A stretch of 64,000 nucleotides of DNA from Yimella sp. cx-51 (GTDB lineage: Bacteria > Actinomycetota > Actinomycetes > Actinomycetales > Dermatophilaceae). The notes below the pieces were generated by a model, which worked only from the letters and a program-made list of their open reading frames with translations, was not told the DNA's origin and made no database searches. Position 1 is the stretch's first letter; each line of letters begins with the position of its first letter. Of the stretch, positions 11,349-19,804 are shown in pieces. The position numbers were made by a program, and so were the translations under genes. The DNA is taken from NCBI RefSeq assembly GCF_017654605.1, contig NZ_CP072113.1, positions 1,364,001 to 1,428,000 on the forward strand. Reading direction: 5' to 3'.

Positions 11349-12457
11349 GCGCGCGCGCAACCATCCGGGTGGGCGACGACTACGACGTCGTCATCGGACG
11401 TGGAGTGCTCGACGATGTCGCAGCGGCTGTGCCCACGGGTGCAATGCGGGCGCTGCTCGTGCACGCTCCTGCGCTGGCCTCCCGCGCTGCCGAGGTGGCC
11501 GACAGCCTCCGTGGCTCGGGCCTGGACGTACTCGTCCGGGAGTTGCCGGACGCTGAGGCCGCCAAGACCGCAGAGGTGGCGGCGCAGCTGTGGTCGGCGC
11601 TCGGCGAACACGGCTTCACCCGCACCGATGTCGTGGTGGCACTGGGTGGGGGAGCGACCACCGACCTCGGCGGATTCGTGGCTGCCAGTTGGTTGCGCGG
11701 CGTCCCGGTGGTGCAGGTGCCCTCGACGCTGCTCGGCATGGTCGACGCGGCGGTCGGTGGCAAGACCGGCATCAACACCCCCGAAGGCAAGAACCTCGTC
11801 GGCGCCTTCCACTCACCGGTGGCAGTGCTCTGCGACCTCGACCTGCTCGACACGCTGCCGCGTGCCGACCTGGTGGCTGGCAGCGCCGAGATCATCAAGT
11901 GTGGGTTCATCGCCGACCCGGTGATCCTCGACCTCGTCGAGGCCGATCCGGCTGCAGCCCTCGACGTACACGGTGACGTGTTGCCGGAACTGATCGAACG
12001 GGCCATCCGGGTGAAGGCCGAGGTGGTGGCCGCCGACCTCAAGGAATCGTCGCTGCGGGAGATCCTGAACTACGGCCACACCTTCGCCCACGCGATCGAA
12101 CAGGTGGAGCAATACCGCTGGCGGCACGGTGATGCAGTGGCGGTAGGCATGGTCTATGCCGCCGAACTCGCTTGTTATGCAGGGTTGTTGAGCCAAGACC
12201 TCGTGCAACGTCACCGCGATGTGCTCAGCTCGGTCGGTCTTCCGATCAGCTACGAGCCGGGACGCTGGGGTGAACTGCTCACCGTGATGGCTCGCGACAA
12301 GAAGACCCGCGGAGCCACCCTGCGCTTCGTCGCCCTGACCCACGTGGGCTCGCCGACCAGGCTGGAAGGCCCGGAGCCGTCGTGGTTGCGAGCCGCGTAC
12401 GACGCGGTGAGCCTGCCGACCACCACGTCCTGCCCCCAGCCGGAGCAGGCTGGCTGA
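11345..12457 (+). CDS. aroB: 3-dehydroquinate synthase
   Basis: Zinc- and NAD-dependent enzyme for the second step of the shikimate pathway. The GTG at 11345 overlaps the aroK stop by four bases and gives 370 residues. Visible motifs are GGGATTDLGGFVAASW (NAD site), DAAVGGKTGIN, and the metal-binding segments EIIKCGFI, NYGHTFAHAIE and HGDAVAVGM. It is the last gene of the aroE-C-K-B run. The next gene is convergent 53 bases downstream; I see no strong terminator hairpin between them. Confidence 0.96.
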   Translation: MSARATIRVGDDYDVVIGRGVLDDVAAAVPTGAMRALLVHAPALASRAAEVADSLRGSGLDVLVRELPDAEAAKTAEVAAQLWSALGEHGFTRTDVVVALGGGATTDLGGFVAASWLRGVPVVQVPSTLLGMVDAAVGGKTGINTPEGKNLVGAFHSPVAVLCDLDLLDTLPRADLVAGSAEIIKCGFIADPVILDLVEADPAAALDVHGDVLPELIERAIRVKAEVVAADLKESSLREILNYGHTFAHAIEQVEQYRWRHGDAVAVGMVYAAELACYAGLLSQDLVQRHRDVLSSVGLPISYEPGRWGELLTVMARDKKTRGATLRFVALTHVGSPTRLEGPEPSWLRAAYDAVSLPTTTSCPQPEQAG

Positions 12458-12510
12458 CCTCGTCGGCCTTCGCGAGCGATGGGGCTACCAGCTGCTCGAG
12501 GAGACGGACC

Positions 12511-14085
12511 TCAGTTGGCCTGCGAGGTGGCCGACGGCGGCGCCGACCCTCCGACCGGGGCCGTGCCGAGCATGATCTCCTGGATCTGGCTACGCCACGG
12601 CTCACCGAGCACGCCCCAACCGTCCTGGTAGTCGTAGACCTCGCCCAGCGGTGTGCCCTTTCGGGTGCCGAGCATGAGCTCCACATCTCCGGGCTCGAGC
12701 AGCGACGGGTGGATGACCCCAACGGCTTCGCTTACTTTGAGCAGGTCGCGGCGCAGCGCAGCCAAGTACTTCGCCACCCGCTCGGCCTTCAGTTCAGGGT
12801 CGAGTCCACGTTCGAGCCATTTGTTCTGCGTGGCCACCCCGGTCGGGCACGTGCCCTTGTGGCACTTCTGGGTCTGCAGACAACCAAGCGCGAGCATGGG
12901 TTCGCGGGCCACGTTGACCATGTCGACCCCGAGCGCGAAGGCGACCGCGGCACTGCGGGGCAGGCCGAGCTTGCCGGAACCGATGAACGTGAGCTGATCG
13001 GTGATGCCCGCTCGCGCAAACCGGGCGTACACCCGGGTGAAGCCGATCAGGTAGGGCAACGCGACGGCGTCGGTGAACACCAGCGGGGCAGCGCCCGTGC
13101 CGCCTTCGCCGCCGTCGATGGTGACGAAATCAACGCCTCGTGCGCCCCCAGCCATGCTGCCCGCGAGGTCGTCCCAGAAGGTCATGTCGCCGACCGCTGA
13201 CTTGATGCCGACCGGCAAGCCGGTGCGTTGTGCGATCAACTCGACGAAGTCGAGCATGCTGTCGACGTCGTTGAACTCCGCGTGGCGAGAGGGGCTGATG
13301 ACGTCCTGACCGACGGGCACACCGCGGATCTGCGCGATCTCCTCGGTCACCTTCGCACCCGGCAGCACGCCGCCGAGGCCGGGCTTGGCGCCCTGCGAGA
13401 GCTTGATCTCGATCGCCCTCACCGGTGCTGATTGCACGAGGTCGACCAACCGCTCGAGATCGAAACGTCCCTGCTCGTCACGACATCCGAAATAGCCGGT
13501 GCCCACCTGGAAGACGAGATCTCCACCGTGCCGGTGATGCGCAGACAAGCCGCCTTCGCCGGTGTTGTGCATGGCGCCAGCAAGCTGGACGCCGCGGTTG
13601 AGCGCCTCGATCGCCCGGCCCGAGAGCGAGCCGAAGCTCATCGCCGAGACATTCACCAGGCTGTCCGGACGAAAGGCCTGGACGCGTCCGCGCGGTGCAC
13701 CCAACACCTTGGCGCTGGGAAGGTGCACCTCGTCGCCGGCGTGGATGCCGGTCGGTGGGGGAGTCGGGGAGAAGGTGCGGTGCTTGATGATCGGGTAGCC
13801 CTCCTCGGTCTCGACGTTGTTGTCGGTGCCGAAGGCCACGTAATTGTTCTCGCCCTTGCACGAGGCGTAGATCCACGCGCGTTGATCACGGCTGAACGGC
13901 CGCTCCTCGTCGTTGGCGGCCACGATGTACTGACGCAGCTCCGGGCCGATCTTCTCGATGCCGTAGCGGGCGTGTCCGATGATCGGGAAGTTGCGCATCA
14001 GGGAGTGCTTGCGCTGCAACATGTCGTGGGCTGCGACGGCGGCGGCCGCCGCGGCGGGCACCGCTGCGAGGAGGGATCGCTTCAT
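12511..14085 (-). CDS. FMN-binding glutamate synthase-family protein (stand-alone GltB-like synthase domain)
   Basis: 524 residues, starting at the ATG complementary to 14083-14085. An alanine-rich hydrophobic N-terminal segment is followed by a domain matching the FMN-binding synthase region of glutamate synthase (Glu_synthase). It shows [16 protein letters not shown], the loop [20 protein letters not shown], and [13 protein letters not shown] [3Fe-4S]-type C-x5-C-x4-C motif ([12 protein letters not shown]) lies at residues 402-413. It lacks the N-terminal glutamine amidotransferase domain, the central domain and the GXGXG domain. These proteins are widespread in actinobacteria and their reaction is not settled. 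It is transcribed alone, convergent to aroB and divergent from efp. A longer upstream start would add about 59 arginine- and proline-rich residues and is rejected. Confidence 0.88.
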   Translation of the reverse strand: MKRSLLAAVPAAAAAAVAAHDMLQRKHSLMRNFPIIGHARYGIEKIGPELRQYIVAANDEERPFSRDQRAWIYASCKGENNYVAFGTDNNVETEEGYPIIKHRTFSPTPPPTGIHAGDEVHLPSAKVLGAPRGRVQAFRPDSLVNVSAMSFGSLSGRAIEALNRGVQLAGAMHNTGEGGLSAHHRHGGDLVFQVGTGYFGCRDEQGRFDLERLVDLVQSAPVRAIEIKLSQGAKPGLGGVLPGAKVTEEIAQIRGVPVGQDVISPSRHAEFNDVDSMLDFVELIAQRTGLPVGIKSAVGDMTFWDDLAGSMAGGARGVDFVTIDGGEGGTGAAPLVFTDAVALPYLIGFTRVYARFARAGITDQLTFIGSGKLGLPRSAAVAFALGVDMVNVAREPMLALGCLQTQKCHKGTCPTGVATQNKWLERGLDPELKAERVAKYLAALRRDLLKVSEAVGVIHPSLLEPGDVELMLGTRKGTPLGEVYDYQDGWGVLGEPWRSQIQEIMLGTAPVGGSAPPSATSQAN

Positions 14086-14171
14086 GGGTGCAGTCTGCCG
14101 CTGCGAGCGGTCATATGGGCCGATATCGGCGAGCATCACCGCACGTGGCAGTGGTGCGCATCGGACGCCGG

Positions 14172-14177
14172 TACGAT
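14172..14177 (+). promoter_or_regulatory. Possible -10 element for efp-nusB
   Basis: TACGAT fits the actinobacterial TANNNT -10 consensus and lies in the 170-base divergent gap between the FMN protein and efp. It would give a leader of about 70 bases. No convincing -35 is visible, so this is tentative. Confidence 0.3.
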
Positions 14178-14255
14178 GGGGCAGTTCCCGGGTCGACTGC
14201 CCTGTTGGCGAGCCCCGGACATCCGCAGACATCGACGACGAAAGTGATACCGCGC

Positions 14256-14816
14256 GTGGCATCCACGAACGACCTGAAAAACGGAATGGTGCTCAAGATC
14301 GACAACCAGTTGTGGTCGGTCGTCGAGTTCCAGCACGTGAAGCCCGGTAAGGGCCCGGCCTTCGTGCGCACCAAGCTCAAGAACGTCCTGTCGGGCAAGG
14401 GCGTTGACAAGACGTTCAACGCCGGCGTCAAGGTCGAGACGGCGAATGTCGACCGTTCCGACATGCAGTACCTCTACAAGGACGGCAACGACTTCGTCTT
14501 CATGGACACCAAGTCCTACGACCAGATCAACGTGCCTGCCGAGGTCGTCGGCGACGCCGCCAACTACCTGCTGGAGAACCAGGAAGCCATCGTCGCCCAG
14601 CACGAAGGCACCGTGCTCTACATCGAGCTCCCGGCTTCGGTCGTCCTGGAGATCACCCACACCGAGCCCGGCCTGCAGGGCGACCGCTCCAGCGGCGGCA
14701 CCAAGCCGGCCACCGTCGAGACCGGGGCCGAGATCCAGGTGCCGCTCTTCCTCGAGACCGGCGTGAAGGTCAAGGTCGACACCCGCGACGGTTCTTACCT
14801 GGGTCGCGTCAACTGA
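14256..14816 (+). CDS. efp: Translation elongation factor P
   Basis: Relieves ribosome stalling at polyproline stretches. The GTG at 14256 gives 186 residues, the standard length, with the N-terminus [20 protein letters not shown] (GTG read as Met). The tip loop that reaches the peptidyl-transferase centre is PGKGPA with Lys32. This is the PGKGP-type loop of actinobacterial EF-P, reported to work without lysine modification. The KOW-like first domain and two OB domains are all present. nusB follows three bases after the stop, so the two are one operon. Longer in-frame upstream starts have no homology and are rejected. Confidence 0.97.
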   Translation: MASTNDLKNGMVLKIDNQLWSVVEFQHVKPGKGPAFVRTKLKNVLSGKGVDKTFNAGVKVETANVDRSDMQYLYKDGNDFVFMDTKSYDQINVPAEVVGDAANYLLENQEAIVAQHEGTVLYIELPASVVLEITHTEPGLQGDRSSGGTKPATVETGAEIQVPLFLETGVKVKVDTRDGSYLGRVN

Positions 14817-14819
14817 CGA

Positions 14820-15233
14820 ATGGGCGCTCGCACCAAGGCGCGTAAGCGTGCCCTCGACCTGCTCTTCGAAGCCGAGCAGCGCAGCGTGAACGCTGTTGCG
14901 CTGCTCGACGAGCGCGTCGCCGCGCCCGTGACGCCCGCACCGCTGCCGGAATACACCGGCGTGCTGGTGCGTGGTGTCGTCCATCACTGGGTGGCGATCA
15001 ACGACGCGCTCACCACGTACAGCAAGGACTGGCCGCTCGACCGCATGCCGGCCGTCGACCGCAACCTCCTTCGCATCGGCGCCTACGAGCTGCTCTTCAA
15101 CGACGACGTGCCCGACAAGGTGGCGATCGCCGAATCCGTCGCTCTGGCAACGGAACTGTCGACGGATGAGTCGCCGAAGTTCGTCAACGGACTGTTGAAC
15201 AGGCTCGCCGAGGTGAAGTCGACGCTCGTCTGA
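14820..15233 (+). CDS. nusB: Transcription antitermination factor NusB
   Basis: Helical RNA-binding protein that, with NusE (S10), binds boxA in rRNA operons and promotes antitermination. It has 137 residues beginning MGARTKARKRALDLLFEAEQ, the classic NusB N-terminus; the C-terminal motif SPKFVNGLLNRLAE is also conserved. It starts three bases after efp. A strong hairpin follows. Confidence 0.95.
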   Translation: MGARTKARKRALDLLFEAEQRSVNAVALLDERVAAPVTPAPLPEYTGVLVRGVVHHWVAINDALTTYSKDWPLDRMPAVDRNLLRIGAYELLFNDDVPDKVAIAESVALATELSTDESPKFVNGLLNRLAEVKSTLV

Positions 15234-15251
15234 GCTCACTCCGTGCACCGA

Positions 15252-15284
15252 CGCCCACCCATCGCCTTCGCGATCGGGTGGGCG
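15252..15284 (+). terminator. Terminator hairpin of efp-nusB
   Basis: Outer stem CGCCCACCC/GGGTGGGCG (9 bp) is continued by ATCGC/GCGAT (5 bp), with one bulged C and a CTTC tetraloop. It lies 18 bases after the nusB stop. No long T-run follows. Confidence 0.75.
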
Positions 15285-15395
15285 CCTCCTTGGTGGGCCA
15301 CTTCCGAACGAGTTCGACCGGACGGAGCGAAGAGGAGCGGTGTAGCAGTACGGGCCGGTAGCCTCACCCTCGTCATGCGGACCGGTGGGAGGACC

Positions 15396-16229
15396 ATGAA
15401 GAAGTCGATCGACTGGCTGGTTTTCGTGTGCCTTCTCCTGGTCAGTGCGTGCACGAAGGTGTCGTCGGATCCGGTTCGTTTTGCACTCGTGAAGCGCGAT
15501 CTGACTGCCGTTGTCCAACTTTCGGATCCGGGAATGAACAGTCTCGAGCGAGCGGGCTTCATCTTCGTCGGCGATGTGCCGACCCCCCGACTGGAGGAAG
15601 TGGCGAACACGGCCGTGAAGTTCGGCCCCAAGGTGAAGGAGTACGTGGCGCGTGCCCGACCGAGGGGAGGGATCCTCTTCTTGGTGCCGAGCAATGAGGA
15701 GAAATTCCAGTCGTGGTCGATGGAGAGCGCGGGGGATTACGACGGATTCACGATGTCCAGCGGCTCCGGAACCCCGTGGATCGTGCTCTCGCCGAATCTC
15801 TGGGTCGATGCTCCGGAGCCGAACTGGCGTGACGCGGTCATCGTGCATGAAATGGTGCACGCCTACACCGACCCACCCCGGTCGGTCGAGCCGTGGGTGC
15901 TGGAAGGTTTTGCGGAGATGGCCATGCAAGATCTCACCGGCGACTGGTGGCCGCCGACGGAATTCCCGCAGAAGGTATTCCTTCCCACCGATGAGCAGTT
16001 CAGCGGTGACGGAGAGGCCGCATATTTCTTGGCCGGCGACTTCTACGTGTACCTCAGCGAGGTCCATGGGATGGAGAAGGTGAACTCCTTCCACACCAAG
16101 GCTCTTTCGGTCAGCCCGGAGAGCGTGTTCAAGGAGGCCTTCGGCATCACCCTGGACGAGGCTGTCAAGGCGTGGCAGAAGGACTATGCCGAGCGGCTGC
16201 CGCAGATGGAGCAGGACTCCGCCGCCTGA
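15396..16229 (+). CDS. Predicted lipoprotein zinc metallopeptidase (peptidase MA-like)
   Basis: With the ATG at 15396, preceded by GGGAGG at 15387-15392, the protein is 277 residues. It begins with a lipoprotein signal (MKKSIDWLVFVCLLLVSAC) in which VSAC is the lipobox and Cys19 the lipidated residue, so it should sit on the outer face of the membrane. HEMVH at 151-155 is a gluzincin-type HExxH. EGFAE at 170-174 supplies the candidate third zinc ligand, an arrangement seen in peptidase MA-like proteins. An upstream ATG at 15375 is possible but has no ribosome site. The substrate is unknown. A more distant possibility is that it has lost activity, but both motifs are intact. Confidence 0.75.
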   Translation: MKKSIDWLVFVCLLLVSACTKVSSDPVRFALVKRDLTAVVQLSDPGMNSLERAGFIFVGDVPTPRLEEVANTAVKFGPKVKEYVARARPRGGILFLVPSNEEKFQSWSMESAGDYDGFTMSSGSGTPWIVLSPNLWVDAPEPNWRDAVIVHEMVHAYTDPPRSVEPWVLEGFAEMAMQDLTGDWWPPTEFPQKVFLPTDEQFSGDGEAAYFLAGDFYVYLSEVHGMEKVNSFHTKALSVSPESVFKEAFGITLDEAVKAWQKDYAERLPQMEQDSAA

Positions 16230-16333
16230 GCCTCCCTCGACACGGCTGGGTATGCAACGCTTCGAGAGTGGGAACAGCCGGGGGAGTGGAGCTAGGCCGG
16301 AACGCCGGTGCAGGCGACGGCGTCCCAACTGTC

Positions 16334-17125
16334 GTGAGCACGGTCACCGATCTCCAGCAGGCGGCCCTGCGCCATGTCGGCAAGGCGCCACGTCGATCGC
16401 GTTGGGCGGTGATCGACGTCCTGCGCGGTGTCGCGATCGTGGCGGTGGTGCTCTTCCACCTCGTCTGGGATCTCGGCCATTTCGGGCTGATGGATCACTG
16501 GACACGCACGCCGGCCGGACGCATGACCGGGCATGTCATTGCGGGCACGTTCCTCTTCCTGACCGGTTTCAGTCTTGTGCTCGCTTCGCGGGGCGGTGTC
16601 AAGGCACGACCCTTCCTGCGGCGGTTGGGCAAGTTGCTGGCGTGTGCCTACGCCATCACGTTCGCAAGCGTCATCATCGCCCCGCCGTGGCTGGTGACTT
16701 TCGGAATCCTGCACGACATCGCGCTGACCAGCGTCCTACTGCTGCCCTTCCTTCGGGGATCCAAGCTCATCGCGATGGGCGCCGCCCTTCTCAGCTTCGC
16801 GCTCCCAGCGATGATCAGCATCGACTCCACCTCGCGCTGGCTGACCTGGACCGGCCTGACGCCGACGCTCTCACCCAGCCTGGACGTCCAACCGCTCTTC
16901 CCATTGTTCGGGGTATCACTTCTCGGGGTCGTGCTCGCCCGACTCGTGATCGAGCGAGCACAGTTGGAGTCGGCTCTCGCCAGCTGGGCGTCCGCAGACC
17001 CGCTCTCGACCACGATGCAGCGCTGGGGCAGGCACACTCTCGCGATCTACCTGTTGCACCAGCCCGTGCTCTTCGGGTTGTTGAACCTGCTGATCTGGAC
17101 CGGACTGATCACCCCGCGAGCCTGA
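16334..17125 (+). CDS. DUF1624/heparan-alpha-glucosaminide N-acetyltransferase-like membrane protein
   Basis: A polytopic membrane protein of about 263 residues from the GTG at 16334. The first helix contains RGVAIVAVVLFHLVWDLGHFG, the hallmark of the HGSNAT catalytic domain (DUF1624). These proteins are thought to move acetyl or other acyl groups across the membrane onto sugars. Seven or so hydrophobic segments follow, ending with HTLAIYLLHQPVLFGLLN. The start is uncertain: no good ribosome site precedes 16334, and further in-frame starts exist upstream and downstream. It probably acts on cell-envelope glycans; the acceptor is unknown. Confidence 0.75.
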   Translation: MSTVTDLQQAALRHVGKAPRRSRWAVIDVLRGVAIVAVVLFHLVWDLGHFGLMDHWTRTPAGRMTGHVIAGTFLFLTGFSLVLASRGGVKARPFLRRLGKLLACAYAITFASVIIAPPWLVTFGILHDIALTSVLLLPFLRGSKLIAMGAALLSFALPAMISIDSTSRWLTWTGLTPTLSPSLDVQPLFPLFGVSLLGVVLARLVIERAQLESALASWASADPLSTTMQRWGRHTLAIYLLHQPVLFGLLNLLIWTGLITPRA

Positions 17126-17182
17126 TGGCGCGCTTGGTCGGCGCTCCAGGAGTGGCGATCGGATGGGCGCCGCGAGCCGGTT

Positions 17183-17202
17183 TATAGTGCAGGAGGTCCT
17201 GC
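17183..17202 (+). promoter_or_regulatory. Putative promoter -10 with adjacent dyad
   Basis: TATAGT at 17183-17188 is a good -10 box. It is followed at once by a dyad, GCAGGA-GG-TCCTGC (17189-17202), covering the expected transcription start. A repressor operator in this position is plausible but unproven. The -35 is not clear. The downstream gene starts at 17256. Confidence 0.4.
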
Positions 17203-17255
17203 GGCGGTCGTCCCGTGGATCTTCCTGAGCCGAGCAATCAGAGGGCACCTCTTCC

Positions 17256-19628
17256 ATGACTTCGACCAGTCGAACGACATCCACGTCCGACCCGGTGACC
17301 GCACAGACCCATCAGACCAACCGACTGGCTGGCTGGGCGCCCCTCGCTCTCGGCACGGTCGGTGTGATCGTCATGCTGATCGGCGCCGGCACTCCCGTGC
17401 TGGACGTCGTGCGCTACGGCCTCTACCTGCTGATCGGCGTGCAGATCCCGGGCATGCTGGTGCATCGCGCGCTGCGCGGGCGGCCCGATCACGCCGTGGC
17501 CGATCTCTCGCTCGGTGGTGCCGTCGGTATGGCTGTCGGCATGGGCGGCTGGGCGATCTTCATGCTGCTGGGCATCCAGCAGTTCCTGTGGGTCTGGCCG
17601 CTGCTCATCCTCGTCCTGTTCGCTGCCGTGCCCGATCTGCGCAAGCACTGGACGACGGCGCCGTACCCCGAGCACGTCAGCACGGTCAGCGCGTGGGTGC
17701 TCGCAGCCGCGGCGGTCTTCTACACCCTCGCGCTCGGCGTTGAGCACTGGCATGGTCAGGCCCTGCCACCGAAGGCCAACTTCTACTACATCGACCAGTA
17801 TTGGCACCTCGCGAATGTCGCCGAGCTGACCAAATCGCTGCCGCCCGACACCGCATCCGTCACCGGGCGCACGCTGCACTACCACTGGTTCGTCAACGCC
17901 CATGTATCGATCGGCCACATGATCTCCGGGGTCAGCGCCCCGGTCGCGTATCTGCGCTTGTGGGAGCCGCCCTTCGTCGCGGTCATCCTCGGCCTGATGT
18001 TCACCCTCACGCGCTCGATCACCAAGCGGTGGTGGGCAGCAGCGCTCGCGTCCCTGATGCTGGTGCTGCCCACTCAGCTCATGCCCTGGACCTGGTACAA
18101 GCCGTGGGCCTCCTTCGCCCTGACCGAGGGCAGCCCCAGCCAGACCTTCGGGGTGTTGGTGCTCCTGGTCGGCTCCATCGTGCTGCTGCCGATGCTGAAG
18201 GGCAGGAGCATCGGCTGGGGCTCTTGGGTGTTGCTCGGTGCTGTCGGGATCCTCGGCGGCGGCGCCAAGCCAGCCGTCCTGCCGGTGTTGTTGTTCGGTC
18301 TCGGAGTGGTCTTCCTCTGGCGACTGTTCACCCGGCAGAAATTCTGGGCGCTCATCGGCGCGATGGCGGTACTTCTCGCTGGCCTGGTCGTCACCTCACC
18401 GCTGACCGCGCAGGCCGCCAGCGGTTCAAGCTTCAAACTCTTCGGCCTCATCTACTTCAGCCCGATGTGGACCAAGTTCGTCGGGCCCGAGAATGTGCAC
18501 CCGCCGGGCAGCGGACCGCTGATCCTGCCGGGCCTCGGCGAATGGCACAACCTTCGCCTCGCGATCCTGATGCTCATCGCGATCATGGCGCAGTTCTCGT
18601 TCGTGTTCGCGGGCCTGGCTCTTGCTCGCCGGCGTCGTGGCGCCGACCGTGCGGAGGCACGTCCTGCGCGCGGCCGACTCAACCCGATCGCGATCTTCCT
18701 GACCAGCGGTTTCGTCATCGGCATGGTCATGACCTTCACGATCGACCACCCGGGTGCGTCGGAGATCTACTTCGCACGCACCGGGACGCCCTTCGGGATC
18801 ATCCTCGGTGTCTGGGGTCTGAGCTACGCCATCCGCCAGGCGCGCGAGAAGCACAGCGACGAGCAGGTCTTCACCGTGCTGGGAGCTGCGGTCATGACGG
18901 CGATCATCATCGTGCTGGGAGTCATCCTGGCCGGCGGTCGCAAGCCGGAGCGGGCTGACCTGGCCTTCGGCCTCTTCCGCCCGATGCTCGTCGTCGGCGG
19001 CGTGATTCTTGCGGTGGCCGTCGTGTGGTGGCTGCTGCGTCGCACGGCCGCACCGTGGTTGCGTGGAGTGGGAATGGTCTTCTTCACCACTGCTTTGCTG
19101 ACCACGCTCAGTGTGCAGGGCCCGTTCATGACAGGGCTGCACACCGTCCAGGCCTTCACCGGTCAGAACGAGAAGACGTTGCCGCCGTGGCATGTCACCT
19201 CCAAGGAGGTCACCGGGGCGCAGTGGATGATCGAGAACACCCCGCCCAAGGACGTCGCGGCCACCAACGTCCACTGCTTCAAGAAGGTCACTTACGACCG
19301 GTGCGAGGCACGCTCGTACTGGCTGCCGGCCTTCTCCGAGCGGCGTTACCTGGTGGAGACGTGGGCCTACACCGAGGAGAACCTCCTGCAGGTCGACAAG
19401 TACACCGGCGGATTCGGGTTCTTCCCCTTCGACGATCCCGAGAAGCTGCGGATCAACGACGCCGCCTTCACCGATCCCACGCCGGAGGGTCTGGCCACGC
19501 TGCGCGACAAGTACGGCGTGAAGTGGCTGGTGGCAGTGACGAAGGCCAGCAAGGTGTCACCCAAGCTCGACGAGCTCGCGACGCTTCGTTACGCCAACTC
19601 CGACATGCGCATCTACCAGCTGAAGTAG
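17256..19628 (+). CDS. Large polytopic membrane protein, possibly a GT-C-type glycosyltransferase
   Basis: 790 residues with a hydrophilic N-terminus of about 25 residues and then roughly a dozen or more hydrophobic segments spread to about residue 640. A soluble C-terminal domain of about 150 residues (QWMIENTPPKDVAATNVHCF onward) is probably extracytoplasmic. The general architecture, many membrane helices with a C-terminal outer domain, is that of actinobacterial GT-C glycosyltransferases and related uncharacterised membrane proteins. I cannot identify a catalytic motif with confidence. It is monocistronic, with its own promoter-like element and a following hairpin. A role in cell-wall glycan or glycolipid assembly is an inference. 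Confidence 0.7.
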   Translation: MTSTSRTTSTSDPVTAQTHQTNRLAGWAPLALGTVGVIVMLIGAGTPVLDVVRYGLYLLIGVQIPGMLVHRALRGRPDHAVADLSLGGAVGMAVGMGGWAIFMLLGIQQFLWVWPLLILVLFAAVPDLRKHWTTAPYPEHVSTVSAWVLAAAAVFYTLALGVEHWHGQALPPKANFYYIDQYWHLANVAELTKSLPPDTASVTGRTLHYHWFVNAHVSIGHMISGVSAPVAYLRLWEPPFVAVILGLMFTLTRSITKRWWAAALASLMLVLPTQLMPWTWYKPWASFALTEGSPSQTFGVLVLLVGSIVLLPMLKGRSIGWGSWVLLGAVGILGGGAKPAVLPVLLFGLGVVFLWRLFTRQKFWALIGAMAVLLAGLVVTSPLTAQAASGSSFKLFGLIYFSPMWTKFVGPENVHPPGSGPLILPGLGEWHNLRLAILMLIAIMAQFSFVFAGLALARRRRGADRAEARPARGRLNPIAIFLTSGFVIGMVMTFTIDHPGASEIYFARTGTPFGIILGVWGLSYAIRQAREKHSDEQVFTVLGAAVMTAIIIVLGVILAGGRKPERADLAFGLFRPMLVVGGVILAVAVVWWLLRRTAAPWLRGVGMVFFTTALLTTLSVQGPFMTGLHTVQAFTGQNEKTLPPWHVTSKEVTGAQWMIENTPPKDVAATNVHCFKKVTYDRCEARSYWLPAFSERRYLVETWAYTEENLLQVDKYTGGFGFFPFDDPEKLRINDAAFTDPTPEGLATLRDKYGVKWLVAVTKASKVSPKLDELATLRYANSDMRIYQLK

Positions 19629-19672
19629 CCGGTCGACGCGACGGCGAAACCAGCAAGAACATCGGTCCCGAG

Positions 19673-19701
19673 GGGCGCGTCGGTCAACCATGACCGCGCC
19701 C
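19673..19701 (+). terminator. Hairpin after the large membrane protein gene
   Basis: GGGCGC pairs with GCGCCC (19673-19678/19696-19701) and continues, after a three-base bulge, as GGTC/GACC around an AACCAT loop. It separates the membrane-protein gene from the pyr operon promoter. No U-tract. Confidence 0.5.
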
Positions 19702-19711
19702 TTCGGGGCCG

Positions 19712-19741
19712 TTCGTCGTCGCCGCCTCGGGGGGCTAGAGT
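19712..19741 (+). promoter_or_regulatory. Predicted pyr operon promoter
   Basis: TTCGTC at 19712-19717 and TAGAGT at 19736-19741 are separated by 18 bases, the same -35 hexamer and spacing as the pyk promoter at the end of the window. Transcription would begin near 19748, giving a leader of about 57 bases that holds the PyrR-binding loop. Confidence 0.5.
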
Positions 19742-19756
19742 GGCACCCGTTCGACA

Positions 19757-19794
19757 TCCTTTAACGATTCCGTCCTGTGAGGCGGCGAAGGAGG
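19757..19794 (+). promoter_or_regulatory. PyrR-binding RNA loop and pyrR Shine-Dalgarno region
   Basis: The core at 19771-19784, CGTCCTGTGAGGCG, matches the PyrR-binding consensus ARUCCNGNGAGGYU at 12 of 14 positions. The two differences are the closing pair, changed from A-U to C-G, so pairing is kept. A CCG/CGG lower stem (19770-19785) forms the hairpin. The pyrR ribosome site AAGGAGG is at 19788-19794, only three bases downstream. TCCTT at 19757-19761 can pair with AAGGA at 19788-19792, which would bury the ribosome site beneath the PyrR hairpin. No terminator/antiterminator is visible, so the likely mechanism is UMP-dependent PyrR repression of translation, as described in mycobacteria. 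Confidence 0.75.
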
Positions 19795-19804
19795 TCCTGA
19801 CGTC

